A stretch of DNA of 64,000 nt from Methanolinea sp. (GTDB taxonomy: Archaea > Halobacteriota > Methanomicrobia > Methanomicrobiales > Methanospirillaceae), in assembly GCA_030055515.1 (NCBI GenBank), contig JASFYI010000001.1:62001-126000 (forward strand), written 5' to 3'. A program made the position numbers and the translations under genes. This document shows, piece by piece, positions 38,167 through 46,623 of this stretch. The notes beneath the pieces were generated by a model. It was not told where the DNA came from. It saw nothing but the letters and a program-made list of their open reading frames with translations, and searched no databases. Positions within the stretch are counted from its first letter, which is position 1. Each line of letters starts with the position of its first letter.

Positions 38167-39093
38167 TCACGCCACGAAAAGGGCCGCGAGTATGTACACC
38201 AGGTAGGCAGATAGCACGCAGGTACCCCACAACCTGTTTATCCCCACTTTCCCCGCGGCCGGGACGACCGCCGCGCACGAAAACCCGAGGAGGAGGGCGA
38301 GTACGGCGGGATCTGGCGGCGGGAGGGAGAAGAAGAGGGAGTTTGCCCCGAGCACGAAGAGGAGGTTGAAGATGTTCGACCCGAGGATGTTCCCGGTCGC
38401 GATCCCGCCCTCCCCCTTCAGGATCGCCGAGATACTGGTCGCGAGTTCCGGGAGGGACGTCCCCACGGCAACGAGTGTGAAACCGGTGAACCACTCCGGG
38501 ATGGAGAAGAGGCGCGCGATGCCGAGGGAGCCCGAGAGGAAGAGGTGGGAACCCGCGATCACCGCGAGGAGCGCGGCGACCGTCACGAGGAACAGGTACA
38601 GGGGGCCGGGGAGAGGTGGCCCTCCGGCAGGATCGTCGTCTACCAGTCGCGGGACGAGGGTGAACACCGCGAGGAAACAGGCGAGGGAGACTGCCCCGGA
38701 GATTGCATCGAGGGCCGGCCTCATCGAGAGGACTGAAAAGAGGACCGTCGAGGCCACCATGAATACGGAGTACTTCACGAGGTCGCCGCGGCGATTCCCC
38801 CTTACAAGCCCCGCAGGACGGAGGATCGCGCAAAGGCCGAGTATGAGGGCGATGTTCGCGATGTTGCTCCCGACGATGTTCCCCATCCCGACGGCGGTCT
38901 CGCTGCGGGTGAATGCTTCCGTCGTCACCGCGAGCTCGGGGAGCGAGGTCCCGAACGCGATGACCGTTGACCCGACGAAGATGGGAGAGACGCCTGCCCG
39001 CCGGGCGAGGGCGGATGCCTTCGACGTGGCGATGTCTGCGCCTTTCACGAGCAGGAAGAGACCGGCGGCAAAGGAGAGGAGGGGAATGACCAT
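38167..39093 (-). CDS. Calcium/sodium exchanger, CaCA family (YrbG-like)
   Basis: The 308-residue membrane protein has about ten transmembrane helices in two inverted halves. Each half carries an alpha-repeat: STVIAFGTSLPELAVTT (residues about 42-58) with GNIVGSNIANIALILG, and LVAVGTSLPELATSISAI with ATGNILGSNIFNLLFVLG. The acidic residues of the two GTSLPE motifs bind the ions. The start at 39093 is preferred over 39120 because MVIPLLSFAAGLFLLVKGAD is the usual N-terminus. Divergent from CorA. Confidence 0.93.
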   Translation of the reverse strand: MVIPLLSFAAGLFLLVKGADIATSKASALARRAGVSPIFVGSTVIAFGTSLPELAVTTEAFTRSETAVGMGNIVGSNIANIALILGLCAILRPAGLVRGNRRGDLVKYSVFMVASTVLFSVLSMRPALDAISGAVSLACFLAVFTLVPRLVDDDPAGGPPLPGPLYLFLVTVAALLAVIAGSHLFLSGSLGIARLFSIPEWFTGFTLVAVGTSLPELATSISAILKGEGGIATGNILGSNIFNLLFVLGANSLFFSLPPPDPAVLALLLGFSCAAVVPAAGKVGINRLWGTCVLSAYLVYILAALFVA

Positions 39094-39234
39094 CGCGAAC
39101 AATGGAGTGTGAAGGCACACCGCACTATTGAACGTTGCGGGAGTGACGCGGCGGGTGCACCCGCACGGTCAAATAGGGGGGACCACACTACAGCTATGGG
39201 AGGGAGGGCGGTATTTCCCCCTGCCCTGCGCTGT

Positions 39235-40296
39235 ATGCCACGACGTTTCAGGAGACCCTTCCGCCCGGGGCTCTCCCCCGGTACGCTCGCGATCGACGGC
39301 ATGCATACCCGCGGCCCGGTACGCATCACCGTGATGGACTACGACGCGGTGCAGTTCTCCGAGAAGACGGTCTCGGCCGTCGAGGAGTGCTTCCCGTACA
39401 GGGACACGGCGACGGTGACGTGGATCAATGTCGACGGCCTCGAGAACACCGAGGTGATCGAGAAGCTCGGGACCCACTACAATATCCACCCGCTCATCCT
39501 CGAGGACGTCCTGAACACAGGGCAGAGGCCGAAACTGGAGGACCTCGAGGATTACATCTACGTCACGCTCAAGATGATAATGTATGACCCCTCCCGAAGC
39601 GACATCCAGATCGAGCACGTCAGTATCATTTTCGGGAAGAATTTCCTCATATCCTTCCAGGAGGCCACGGGGGGAGACGTCTTTGACCCCGTGAGGGCCC
39701 GGATCCGGAAAGAAGGGCGCATAAGGAGGTTCGGGCCGGATTACCTCGCTTACGCGCTCATCGACGTCATCGTGGACAACTACTTCCTCGTCATCGAGCA
39801 CCTCGAGGAGGTCGTGGAGAACCTCGAGGAGAAACTCGTGGGAAATCCGGGCCCGGGGCTCATCCACGAGATAACGGCCCTCAAGAAGAAGATAATCACG
39901 CTCCGGAAATCCGTCTGGCCGCTCCGGGAGGTCGCGGGCGCGCTGGAGAGGTCAGAATCCCCCCTCATCAACGAGAACACGCGGATATACCTGCGCGACG
40001 TGTACGACCACGTCATCCAGGTGATGGACACTCTTGAGACGCTCCGGGAGATGGTGACCGGGATGATAGACATCTACCTCTCGAGCCTCTCGTACCGGAT
40101 GAACGAGATCATGAAGGTCCTCACGCTGATCGCGACCATATTCATCCCGCTCACCTTCGTCGCGGGGGTCTACGGGATGAACTTCGAGTACATGCCGGAA
40201 CTCACGTGGGAATACGGGTACTTCGCGGTCTGGGGGGTGATGATCCTCATCGCGGTCACCATGCTCGCGTACTTCCGGAAGAGGCAGTGGGTGTAG
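39235..40296 (+). CDS. corA: Magnesium/cobalt transporter CorA
   Basis: The 353-residue CorA family channel has a large cytoplasmic N-domain (about 1-290, including the long stalk helix VEHLEEVVENLEEKL) and two C-terminal transmembrane helices. The signature GMN is in VAGVYGMNFEYMPEL near residue 314, at the pore mouth. The exact start is uncertain: ATG 39235 gives an Arg-rich leader, while an internal ATG at 39301 (MHTRGPVRITVMDYD) would give a shorter protein. Supplies Mg2+. Confidence 0.92.
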   Translation: MPRRFRRPFRPGLSPGTLAIDGMHTRGPVRITVMDYDAVQFSEKTVSAVEECFPYRDTATVTWINVDGLENTEVIEKLGTHYNIHPLILEDVLNTGQRPKLEDLEDYIYVTLKMIMYDPSRSDIQIEHVSIIFGKNFLISFQEATGGDVFDPVRARIRKEGRIRRFGPDYLAYALIDVIVDNYFLVIEHLEEVVENLEEKLVGNPGPGLIHEITALKKKIITLRKSVWPLREVAGALERSESPLINENTRIYLRDVYDHVIQVMDTLETLREMVTGMIDIYLSSLSYRMNEIMKVLTLIATIFIPLTFVAGVYGMNFEYMPELTWEYGYFAVWGVMILIAVTMLAYFRKRQWV

Positions 40297-40335
40297 GGTG
40301 GCAGATCGCGGGTAACACGGGGGGAATCCCAGCCG

Positions 40336-41013
40336 ATGGACACGATCATCGCCATCCTCCTCGGCATCGCGCCGGGGATATTCTGGCTCCTGTTCTTCTA
40401 CTCCCGGGACACGCGCGACCCCGAGCCGCCCGTGTGGATCGTCCTCGTCTTCCTCCTCGGCGCCGCTGTCAGCGTCCCCGTCGGATTCATCGAGGCAGTC
40501 TTCCTCGATTACGCGGGGACATTCCTCGTCGCGGTGGTCCTCGCTCCCGTCGCCGAGGAGGTCGCGAAGTTCTGGGTGGTCGAGAAGACCGTGTACAGGA
40601 CCCGCGTCTTTGACGAGCCGATCGACGGGATCGTCTACGCGGCGGCGGCAGGACTCGGGTTCGCGACGCTCGAGAACATCCTCTACGTTCTCGATGCCCT
40701 CGACCTCTCGGTGTTCCACGCGCTCGAGGTCGCCGCGGTCAGGGCAGTCCTCTCGGTCCCGGCCCACGTCCTCTTCTCCACCATGTGGGGATTCTCACTG
40801 GGGATCTCGCAAGTATTCCCTTCGGGACGTGGATTGCTCGTCGCGGGGGGACTCTTCCTCGCCGTGTCCGCCCACGGGCTCTTCAATTTCCTCGTCCTCG
40901 CCGGGTACGGGATGCCTGTCCTCGTCCTCGTCCTCGTCCCGCTCCTCTGGGGGGTGGCGATGAACCACGTCCGGGTTGCGCGTGCCCTCCGCCCGGTCCG
41001 CGGGCGCCCCTGA
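40336..41013 (+). CDS. PrsW family intramembrane metalloprotease-like protein
   Basis: The 225-residue polytopic membrane protein has about seven transmembrane segments. It shows the PrsW/CPBP-like pattern: APVAEEVAKFWVVEK with the Glu pair at residues 74-75, EPIDGIVYAAAAGLGFATLENILYV, and two further conserved segments with His, VPAHVLFSTMWG and SAHGLFNFL. In Bacillus, PrsW cleaves an anti-sigma factor; archaeal targets are unknown. It lies 39 bases after corA. Its 3' 219 bp are overlapped antisense by the open frame of the methyltransferase. Confidence 0.82.
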   Translation: MDTIIAILLGIAPGIFWLLFFYSRDTRDPEPPVWIVLVFLLGAAVSVPVGFIEAVFLDYAGTFLVAVVLAPVAEEVAKFWVVEKTVYRTRVFDEPIDGIVYAAAAGLGFATLENILYVLDALDLSVFHALEVAAVRAVLSVPAHVLFSTMWGFSLGISQVFPSGRGLLVAGGLFLAVSAHGLFNFLVLAGYGMPVLVLVLVPLLWGVAMNHVRVARALRPVRGRP

Positions 41014-41661
41014 TGCGGCGGAATCCCCCGTGTCCCGGCCCGCCGGCGCGCCCGCCCGCTCGATGACGAGGATCTCGACGGGGATGTCGACGGCGTCCTT
41101 CCTGTGGAAGGAAAACGACCTCTCCACGACGAGCGTCCCGTGGATAGCCCCGGTGATCCTCGCCCTCCCCGCGAGGTACCTCCTGTAGAACGGGAGACTC
41201 CCGCGGTTGAATATCCCGTAGACGACCGGCGCGATTTTGACCGCCACGTCCACGAAGGCCCGGTCCGCGTGGGGATTCTGGGCGCCGAAGGGCGGGTTCA
41301 TGACGACCGTGTCCGCCTCCCCGACCCGGGCCACGATCCCCGCGTCACTGATGTCTGCGCGGATGAAAGTGGGGGATACGCCCATCTTCTCCGCGTTTCT
41401 CCGCGCGACAGCGATCGCGTCGGCGTCGACGTCGATGCCCGTGACGCGGGACGCGCCGAGGAGCGCGGCACCGACCGCGAGGATCCCCGTCCCGCACCCG
41501 AGATCGCAGACGCGCCTGCCCCCGATGTCGCCCCTCACCCACGCGTGGTAGAGGAGGCGGGCCGCGAGGTCGGGGGAGGTGACGTACTGTTCCAGCCGGG
41601 GGGAAGGACTCGCGAACCCTTCGAGCCTCGAGAGTTCCCTTGCAAGGTGCCGGAGCTTCAT
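40795..41661 (-). CDS. METTL5-like N6-adenine RNA/DNA methyltransferase with antisense-encoded tail
   Basis: SAM-dependent methyltransferase. Residues 1-202 hold the catalytic domain: VCDLGCGTGILAVGAALLGA (SAM loop, 52-71), GIDVDADAI, and NPPFG at 122-126, the N6-adenine motif. FNRGSLPFYRR and VDIPVEILVIER close the domain, as in archaeal METTL5-like proteins. The frame then runs on for 86 residues of low-complexity Asp/Glu/Arg/Pro sequence to a stop at 40795. That tail lies across the convergent PrsW-like gene for 219 bp. It may be real, read-through or a lost stop. Starts 7 bases after dph2 ends. Confidence 0.8.
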   Translation of the reverse strand: MKLRHLARELSRLEGFASPSPRLEQYVTSPDLAARLLYHAWVRGDIGGRRVCDLGCGTGILAVGAALLGASRVTGIDVDADAIAVARRNAEKMGVSPTFIRADISDAGIVARVGEADTVVMNPPFGAQNPHADRAFVDVAVKIAPVVYGIFNRGSLPFYRRYLAGRARITGAIHGTLVVERSFSFHRKDAVDIPVEILVIERAGAPAGRDTGDSAASGAPADRAEGTRNPDVVHRHPPEERDEDEDEDRHPVPGEDEEIEEPVGGHGEEESPRDEQSTSRREYLRDPQ

Positions 41662-41668
41662 GAAATTG

Positions 41669-42616
41669 TCAGGGCATCTCGTCGATCTCGTACGAGGAGA
41701 AGTCCCTCTCCCCGAGGAGGATCTCGAATTCGCACGGGGAGAGGACGGGGGCGGGGAACCTCGACTGGTCATCGTACGCGAGGCGGGGGCAGGCGAAGTT
41801 CACGTAGGCGGGAAAACCGAGGTTGAGGAGCTCGTCGGGGTCCACTTCGCGCATCGCGACGACGACCGCGTTCCTGCAGCGCGATGCGAGCTTCTGCGCG
41901 AGGGCGAGCCTGCACTGCCCCGTCTTCGTGCTCACGATGAGGCCGAAGAGACGCGCGGACCGGGCCCTCTCGACGAGGCCGAACCTCTGCCGCAGGAACC
42001 TCTCCTCGTCCACCTCGCGGGCGGTCCCCGCGAGGGGATCGAGCGCGACCACCCTCTTTTTCGTCGCGAGCCTGACCCCGGTCGGATGGAAGAGGCCGGT
42101 GCCGACGAAGAGGATCTCCTCGACATCCGGGATGTGGGCGGCACCGAACGCGCACCCGAGGACCTGCCCCTCGCCACAGCCCCGCGAACCCCTGCGCGTC
42201 ACCGCAACTACCCCGAGTTCCCGAAGCTTTTGAACCATTCCCGGGACGAGGTGCACGTGCTGCGCGGTGGTCACGAGGCCGACCCTGCGCTGTTTAAGGA
42301 GGGGGACAGCCTCCTTTAGGACGTCGGGGTCGAAGTCGATGGGATACGTCTCGAAGATGACCTTCTCGTCTTCCCCGCCCACGGGCGTGTGGCCGAAGTG
42401 GACGAGTGCATCGACGTGGGGGATGACGTCGGAGGCAAGGTCGCAGGCCCCGTAGCAAGGGTCCCCGCAGACGACGACGGAGAACCCCTCCCCTTTCAGG
42501 AAGAGGGCGATCTCCCCTGCCCTCCTCTTCAGCCCTTCGGGGAACTGGAGCGCGACGGACCGCGCGTTGCGCCTGCGGAGTTCCTCGGCGAGATCAGAAT
42601 ATCCTCTCAACCACAC
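41669..42616 (-). CDS. dph2: Diphthamide synthesis protein Dph2 (2-(3-amino-3-carboxypropyl)histidine synthase)
   Basis: [4Fe-4S] enzyme that transfers the aminocarboxypropyl group of SAM to a histidine of elongation factor 2. The 315-residue archaeal Dph2 shows [11 protein letters not shown], then three Cys-bearing segments, one per domain: [22 protein letters not shown] and SPCEFEIL. Their Cys residues bind the cluster. ALVHFGHTP is also typical. Overlaps the hpt end by 23 bases. Confidence 0.92.
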   Translation of the reverse strand: MWLRGYSDLAEELRRRNARSVALQFPEGLKRRAGEIALFLKGEGFSVVVCGDPCYGACDLASDVIPHVDALVHFGHTPVGGEDEKVIFETYPIDFDPDVLKEAVPLLKQRRVGLVTTAQHVHLVPGMVQKLRELGVVAVTRRGSRGCGEGQVLGCAFGAAHIPDVEEILFVGTGLFHPTGVRLATKKRVVALDPLAGTAREVDEERFLRQRFGLVERARSARLFGLIVSTKTGQCRLALAQKLASRCRNAVVVAMREVDPDELLNLGFPAYVNFACPRLAYDDQSRFPAPVLSPCEFEILLGERDFSSYEIDEMP

Positions 42617-43151
42617 GCACCCTGTCGGTGACCTCCACGGTCACCAGAGACTTGTAATCTCTCCCTATGTCCGGGTTGCCCCTCTTTATCACGAAGCAGA
42701 CGTCCACGACGGTCGTCCCCGCCTGGTCGAGGGCCCAGAGGAGGGCGCGGGCAGTACCCCCCGTGCTGATCACGTCGTCGACGATCACGACTCGGTCGCC
42801 CTTCCTCACGCCGTTGAGGTAGATCTGGCCCTTCGAGTAGCCCGTTGCCTGGTGCACCGCGATCTCCCCCGGGAGCCGGTACTCGCGCTTCCGGACGATG
42901 TTCATGGGGATGTCTGTCGCGAGCGAGAGGGCCGTCCCGATGGGGATTGCCATCGCCTCGGTCGCGATGATCCGGTCGACCCCATCGAGGTCGAGGACTT
43001 TCACGAGGGCGGTGCACACCTCGCGGAGGAGGGCGGGCTCGACTTCCGGCACGCCGTCCGTGATCGGGTGGATGAAGTAGTTGTACTCTCCCCTCTTCAC
43101 GATGGGAGCCTTCTCGAGAGAAGAGACAAGGCGCTCAAGCATTGCATTCAC
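42594..43151 (-). CDS. hpt: Hypoxanthine/guanine (adenine-type) phosphoribosyltransferase
   Basis: The 185-residue purine PRTase salvages hypoxanthine or guanine with PRPP. The PRPP loop [16 protein letters not shown] lies near residues 121-136. It is close to archaeal HGPRTases that resemble adenine PRTases ([28 protein letters not shown]-like). Two starts are possible: 43151 (MNAMLERL) or 43142 (MLERL). The first overlaps the mfnA end by 17 bases. Confidence 0.87.
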   Translation of the reverse strand: MNAMLERLVSSLEKAPIVKRGEYNYFIHPITDGVPEVEPALLREVCTALVKVLDLDGVDRIIATEAMAIPIGTALSLATDIPMNIVRKREYRLPGEIAVHQATGYSKGQIYLNGVRKGDRVVIVDDVISTGGTARALLWALDQAGTTVVDVCFVIKRGNPDIGRDYKSLVTVEVTDRVRVVERIF

Positions 43152-44232
43152 CTATGTCCCTCAGGAACGCCTCCACCGTGTCGGCGTGCACGTGCGGCAT
43201 GCACACGATCCGGAGGTGGCCCCGCCGCGTCCACGAGACCCGCCACGGCGGGGGCACGGGGGTGTTCTCGAACGTCGCGACGTTCACGTCCGGGGTGACG
43301 GCCCGCGCGATCCCGAAGGCTTCCATCCCGTCGATGAGGCGCCGCGTGTTCTTCATGCACCCGGTGACGATGTCGCGCATGCCCTCGCGGCCGAGGTACT
43401 CGAGGACCGCGAAAGCGGCCGCGACCGGTCCGCCGGGGCGCGTCCCGGAGAGCGTAAACTCCTGCTTGACGGAGAGGTAGGGGGTGTCGACCGCGAGGGA
43501 CTGGAGCGCCTCCCTGTCCCTGAGGAGGAGGACCCCCGCGGGGATCGTGCTCATCCCCATCTTGTGGGGGTCGACCGCGATGCTGCTCACCCCCGGGAGG
43601 GAGAAGTCAAACGGCGGGGCCCCGTCGAGGAACGGGAGGACGAGCCCCCCGAACGCGGCGTCGACGTGGAGGAAGAGGCCGAAATCCTCGGCGATCGCGG
43701 AGAGATCGCTGATTGGGTCCACGACCCCGTACTCCGTCGTCCCCGCGATCCCCACGAGGGCACAGGTATCCCTGTCGATGAACTCGGGGACCCTGTCTGC
43801 GTCGACGCGGAAACTCCCGTCGAGGGGGACGGCCCTCATCTCGAGCCCGAGCATGTCGCACGCCTTCTTGAAGGAAAAGTGGGCCGATTCGGGGAGGACG
43901 ACGTTGGGCCGGGGGGATCTCGAGAGCTTCCTCGCGATGCGCAGTGCCTGGATATTCGACTCTGTCCCGCCCGATGTCGCGTACCCAAAGGCCCCCGGGA
44001 GCGAGAAGAGGGAGCCGAGCCTCTCCACGAGGAGGGACTCGAGGGTTGCAGTCCCCGGGAAGAGACCGGGGTCGCCGAGGTTCGTCTCGAGGAAGAGGTG
44101 GTGGGCCCGCACGGCCACGGGGTGGGGGACGGTGCACATGGAGCTCAAGATGTGGTCGTGCCTGACATCCCTTTCCCTCTCTGCCTCGAGGAAAGAGAAG
44201 AGTTCGTCGATGGACTGCCCTTTCTCACGCAT
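43135..44232 (-). CDS. mfnA: L-tyrosine decarboxylase (methanofuran biosynthesis)
   Basis: PLP-dependent group II decarboxylase making tyramine for methanofuran. Some archaeal homologues also decarboxylate aspartate for CoA. The 365-residue product shows [19 protein letters not shown], the PLP lysine in [23 protein letters not shown] near residue 227, [10 protein letters not shown] (Asp for the pyridine N), and [15 protein letters not shown]. Starts within the ppsA end (8-bp overlap) in the leftward operon. Confidence 0.92.
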   Translation of the reverse strand: MREKGQSIDELFSFLEAERERDVRHDHILSSMCTVPHPVAVRAHHLFLETNLGDPGLFPGTATLESLLVERLGSLFSLPGAFGYATSGGTESNIQALRIARKLSRSPRPNVVLPESAHFSFKKACDMLGLEMRAVPLDGSFRVDADRVPEFIDRDTCALVGIAGTTEYGVVDPISDLSAIAEDFGLFLHVDAAFGGLVLPFLDGAPPFDFSLPGVSSIAVDPHKMGMSTIPAGVLLLRDREALQSLAVDTPYLSVKQEFTLSGTRPGGPVAAAFAVLEYLGREGMRDIVTGCMKNTRRLIDGMEAFGIARAVTPDVNVATFENTPVPPPWRVSWTRRGHLRIVCMPHVHADTVEAFLRDIGECNA

Positions 44233-46498
44233 TGAGTGATCTCGCGCTCTCGAGGATTATCTTCTGCTCCGTTCGCGCGACGGTCTCCCGGATCTTCGCG
44301 ATCGCGTCGATGTTTGCCGAGACGCTCGTGATCCCGTGCTCGACGAGCCACCTGACCACGCGGGGCTCGGACCCTGCTTGGCCGCAGATGGAAACCTCCA
44401 CGCCGTGCTTCCTGCAGCACTTTATCGCAGAATCGATGAGGGCGAGCACCGCGGGGTGCATCGGGTCGTACATCCACGCGACGTTCTGGTTGTTCCGGTC
44501 GATCGCGAGGGTGTACTGGACGAGGTCATTCGTCCCGAACGAGGCGAACCTGATCCCCGCCCGGATGAAATCCTCTATCAGGATCGCGCTGCTCGGGATC
44601 TCGATCATGATGCCGAGGGTGGCCTTCTCCACGTCCACCCCCCACGCCCGCATCATCTCGCGGGCCCGGACGAACTCGGAGGGGTGCGAGACCATCGGGA
44701 ACATGATCCCGAGGTTGTCGTACCCCTGTGCCCACAGCCTCTTGAAGGCCTCGACCTGGAGGCGGAACTGGTCAGGGGACTGGAGGTCGCGGCGTATCCC
44801 GCGCCAGCCGAGCATCGGGTTGTGCTCGTGCGGCTCGTTCTCCCCGCCGGCCATGTTCCTGAACTCGTCGGTGGGTGCATCGAGGGTCCTCACCCACACG
44901 GGTTTCCCGTAGAACGCGTCGAGGACGACCTTGATGCCCTTCTCGAGTTCCTCGATGAATTCCTCCTCGCGGCCGTTCGCGATGAACCACCCGGGAGTCC
45001 TGTTCAGCCCGAGGATGAGGTGCTCGATCCGGAGCAGGCCCACGCCGTCTGCACCCGTCGCCGCGGCGCGTTCGGCGGCCTCGGGCATGGAGACGTTCAC
45101 CTTGACGCTCGTCGCGGTGATCAGGGGTGCGGAGACACCGCCGGCCGGAACCTGTACCTTCTCCCTCGGGACCTCGATCTCCCCCTCGTAGATGAAGCCC
45201 TTCTCGCCGTCCACCGTGACGACCTGACCCTGACGGAGGACCTGCGTCGCGGTCTTCGTCCCGACGACCGCCGGTGTCCCCAGCTCCCTGCTCACTATTG
45301 CCGCGTGGCACGTCATGCCCCCCTCGTCCGTGACGATCGCGGCGACCCTCCGCATCGCGGGCACCATGTCGGGATTCGTCATCCGCGTCACGAGGATGTC
45401 GCCCTCCCTGACCTTGCCCGCCTCCTTCGCGTCGTGGATGATGACGACCCTCCCGCTCGCGACACCCGGCGAGGCACCCTGCCCCTTCAGGATGATCGTC
45501 CCCGCGGCCCCCGCGGGCTTCTCCGCCGGCCCCCTGGAGGCACGGATCGTCGTGATGGGCCGCGACTGGAGGATGAAGATGTCCTTGCCGACGATCGCCC
45601 ACTCCACGTCCTGGGGGACACCGTAGTGGTTCTCCGCGATCTTCCCGAACCGAGCGAGCCTCTCCACCTCCTCGTCGGAGAGGAGCGGGGCGTCCTGGAG
45701 CTCTTTCGGGACCTCCACGGTCCTCGTCCCGTTGCTCCCGTCCGGGACGATCTGGAACCTCTTGTGAGCGATGAGGCGGTCGACCACCCTGCCGGTCCGC
45801 ATGTCGTAGACGTACTTGTCGGGGGAGACGGATCCTGAGACAACCGCCTCGCCCAGTCCCCACGAACCCTCGATGATCGAGATGTCCTCCCCTGTCACGG
45901 GGTGGGAGGTGAACATGACCCCCGCCTTCTCGGCATTGACGAGCTGCTGGACGACGACGGCGATGTTGACGCTCCTGTGGTCAAACCCGTGCTTCACGCG
46001 GTAGTATATCGCCCTCGCGCCGTAGAGGGACGCCCAGCACCTCTGGACCGCGTCGAGGAGGTTCTTCTCCCCGCGGATGTTGAGGTACGTCTCCTGCTGC
46101 CCGGCGAAACTCGCGTCCGGCAGGTCCTCGGCGGTCGCGCTCGACCGCACGGCAACGACCATCTCGCCGTTGTCCATCCTCCTGTACGCGTCCTTTATCT
46201 TTTCCCTGATCGGTGCGGGCATCTTCGCCGCGAGGACGGCCCGTTTTGCCTTCTCCGCCGCACTCTCAAGCTGCCTGCTGTCCTCGACGTCGATGCCCTC
46301 GAGGTCCTGGAATAAAGTCTTCTCGAGTCCCGTTTCTATCAGGAACTGTCGGAACGCGTGGCTCGTGACGACAAAGGCCCTTGGAACCGGGAGGCCGATC
46401 GCCGACATCTCCCCAAGGGACGCACCTTTCCCCCCCACCGCGGAAATATCTTCCTTGCGTATCTCCTCGAGCCAGAGAATATCAGGCATCTCTCTCAT
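44225..46498 (-). CDS. ppsA: Phosphoenolpyruvate synthase
   Basis: Converts pyruvate, ATP and water to PEP, AMP and phosphate, the entry to gluconeogenesis in methanogens. The 757-residue product has an N-terminal ATP-binding domain (GGKGASLGEM at about 23; VRSSATAEDLPDASFAGQQETYLN near 115). The phosphohistidine domain is GGMTCHAAIVSRELGTPAVVG near 395. The C-terminal PEP/pyruvate barrel contains GFPMVSH-like and ICGQAGSEPRVV near 705. A second start, MPDILWLEE, lies three codons later. Read leftwards, TATTAAAAAGG at about 46531-46541 is a possible TATA box. Confidence 0.96.
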   Translation of the reverse strand: MREMPDILWLEEIRKEDISAVGGKGASLGEMSAIGLPVPRAFVVTSHAFRQFLIETGLEKTLFQDLEGIDVEDSRQLESAAEKAKRAVLAAKMPAPIREKIKDAYRRMDNGEMVVAVRSSATAEDLPDASFAGQQETYLNIRGEKNLLDAVQRCWASLYGARAIYYRVKHGFDHRSVNIAVVVQQLVNAEKAGVMFTSHPVTGEDISIIEGSWGLGEAVVSGSVSPDKYVYDMRTGRVVDRLIAHKRFQIVPDGSNGTRTVEVPKELQDAPLLSDEEVERLARFGKIAENHYGVPQDVEWAIVGKDIFILQSRPITTIRASRGPAEKPAGAAGTIILKGQGASPGVASGRVVIIHDAKEAGKVREGDILVTRMTNPDMVPAMRRVAAIVTDEGGMTCHAAIVSRELGTPAVVGTKTATQVLRQGQVVTVDGEKGFIYEGEIEVPREKVQVPAGGVSAPLITATSVKVNVSMPEAAERAAATGADGVGLLRIEHLILGLNRTPGWFIANGREEEFIEELEKGIKVVLDAFYGKPVWVRTLDAPTDEFRNMAGGENEPHEHNPMLGWRGIRRDLQSPDQFRLQVEAFKRLWAQGYDNLGIMFPMVSHPSEFVRAREMMRAWGVDVEKATLGIMIEIPSSAILIEDFIRAGIRFASFGTNDLVQYTLAIDRNNQNVAWMYDPMHPAVLALIDSAIKCCRKHGVEVSICGQAGSEPRVVRWLVEHGITSVSANIDAIAKIRETVARTEQKIILESARSLNA

Positions 46499-46623
46499 TC
46501 GCGCACCACTATTATTCTTGGTCCCTCCTTTTTAATAGGTTCTCATTGCCCGCGGGTTGGATCCGAGCCCAGCCCGCGGGACAATCATCAATAGGTATTA
46601 AGCCGATACTAGAGGGGGAATTT
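46499..46623. promoter_or_regulatory. ppsA/serA divergent promoter region with paired CCCGCGGG palindromes
   Basis: The gap contains a leftward A/T-rich box for ppsA (46531-46541) and two identical 8-bp self-palindromes CCCGCGGG at 46549-46556 and 46573-46580. The palindromes are 24 bp apart centre to centre, with symmetric flanks ATTG.../...CAAT. A weak AATAGGTATTAAG lies on the serA side near 46589-46601. The palindromes sit between the two promoters and could bind one regulator of both genes. Confidence 0.45.
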
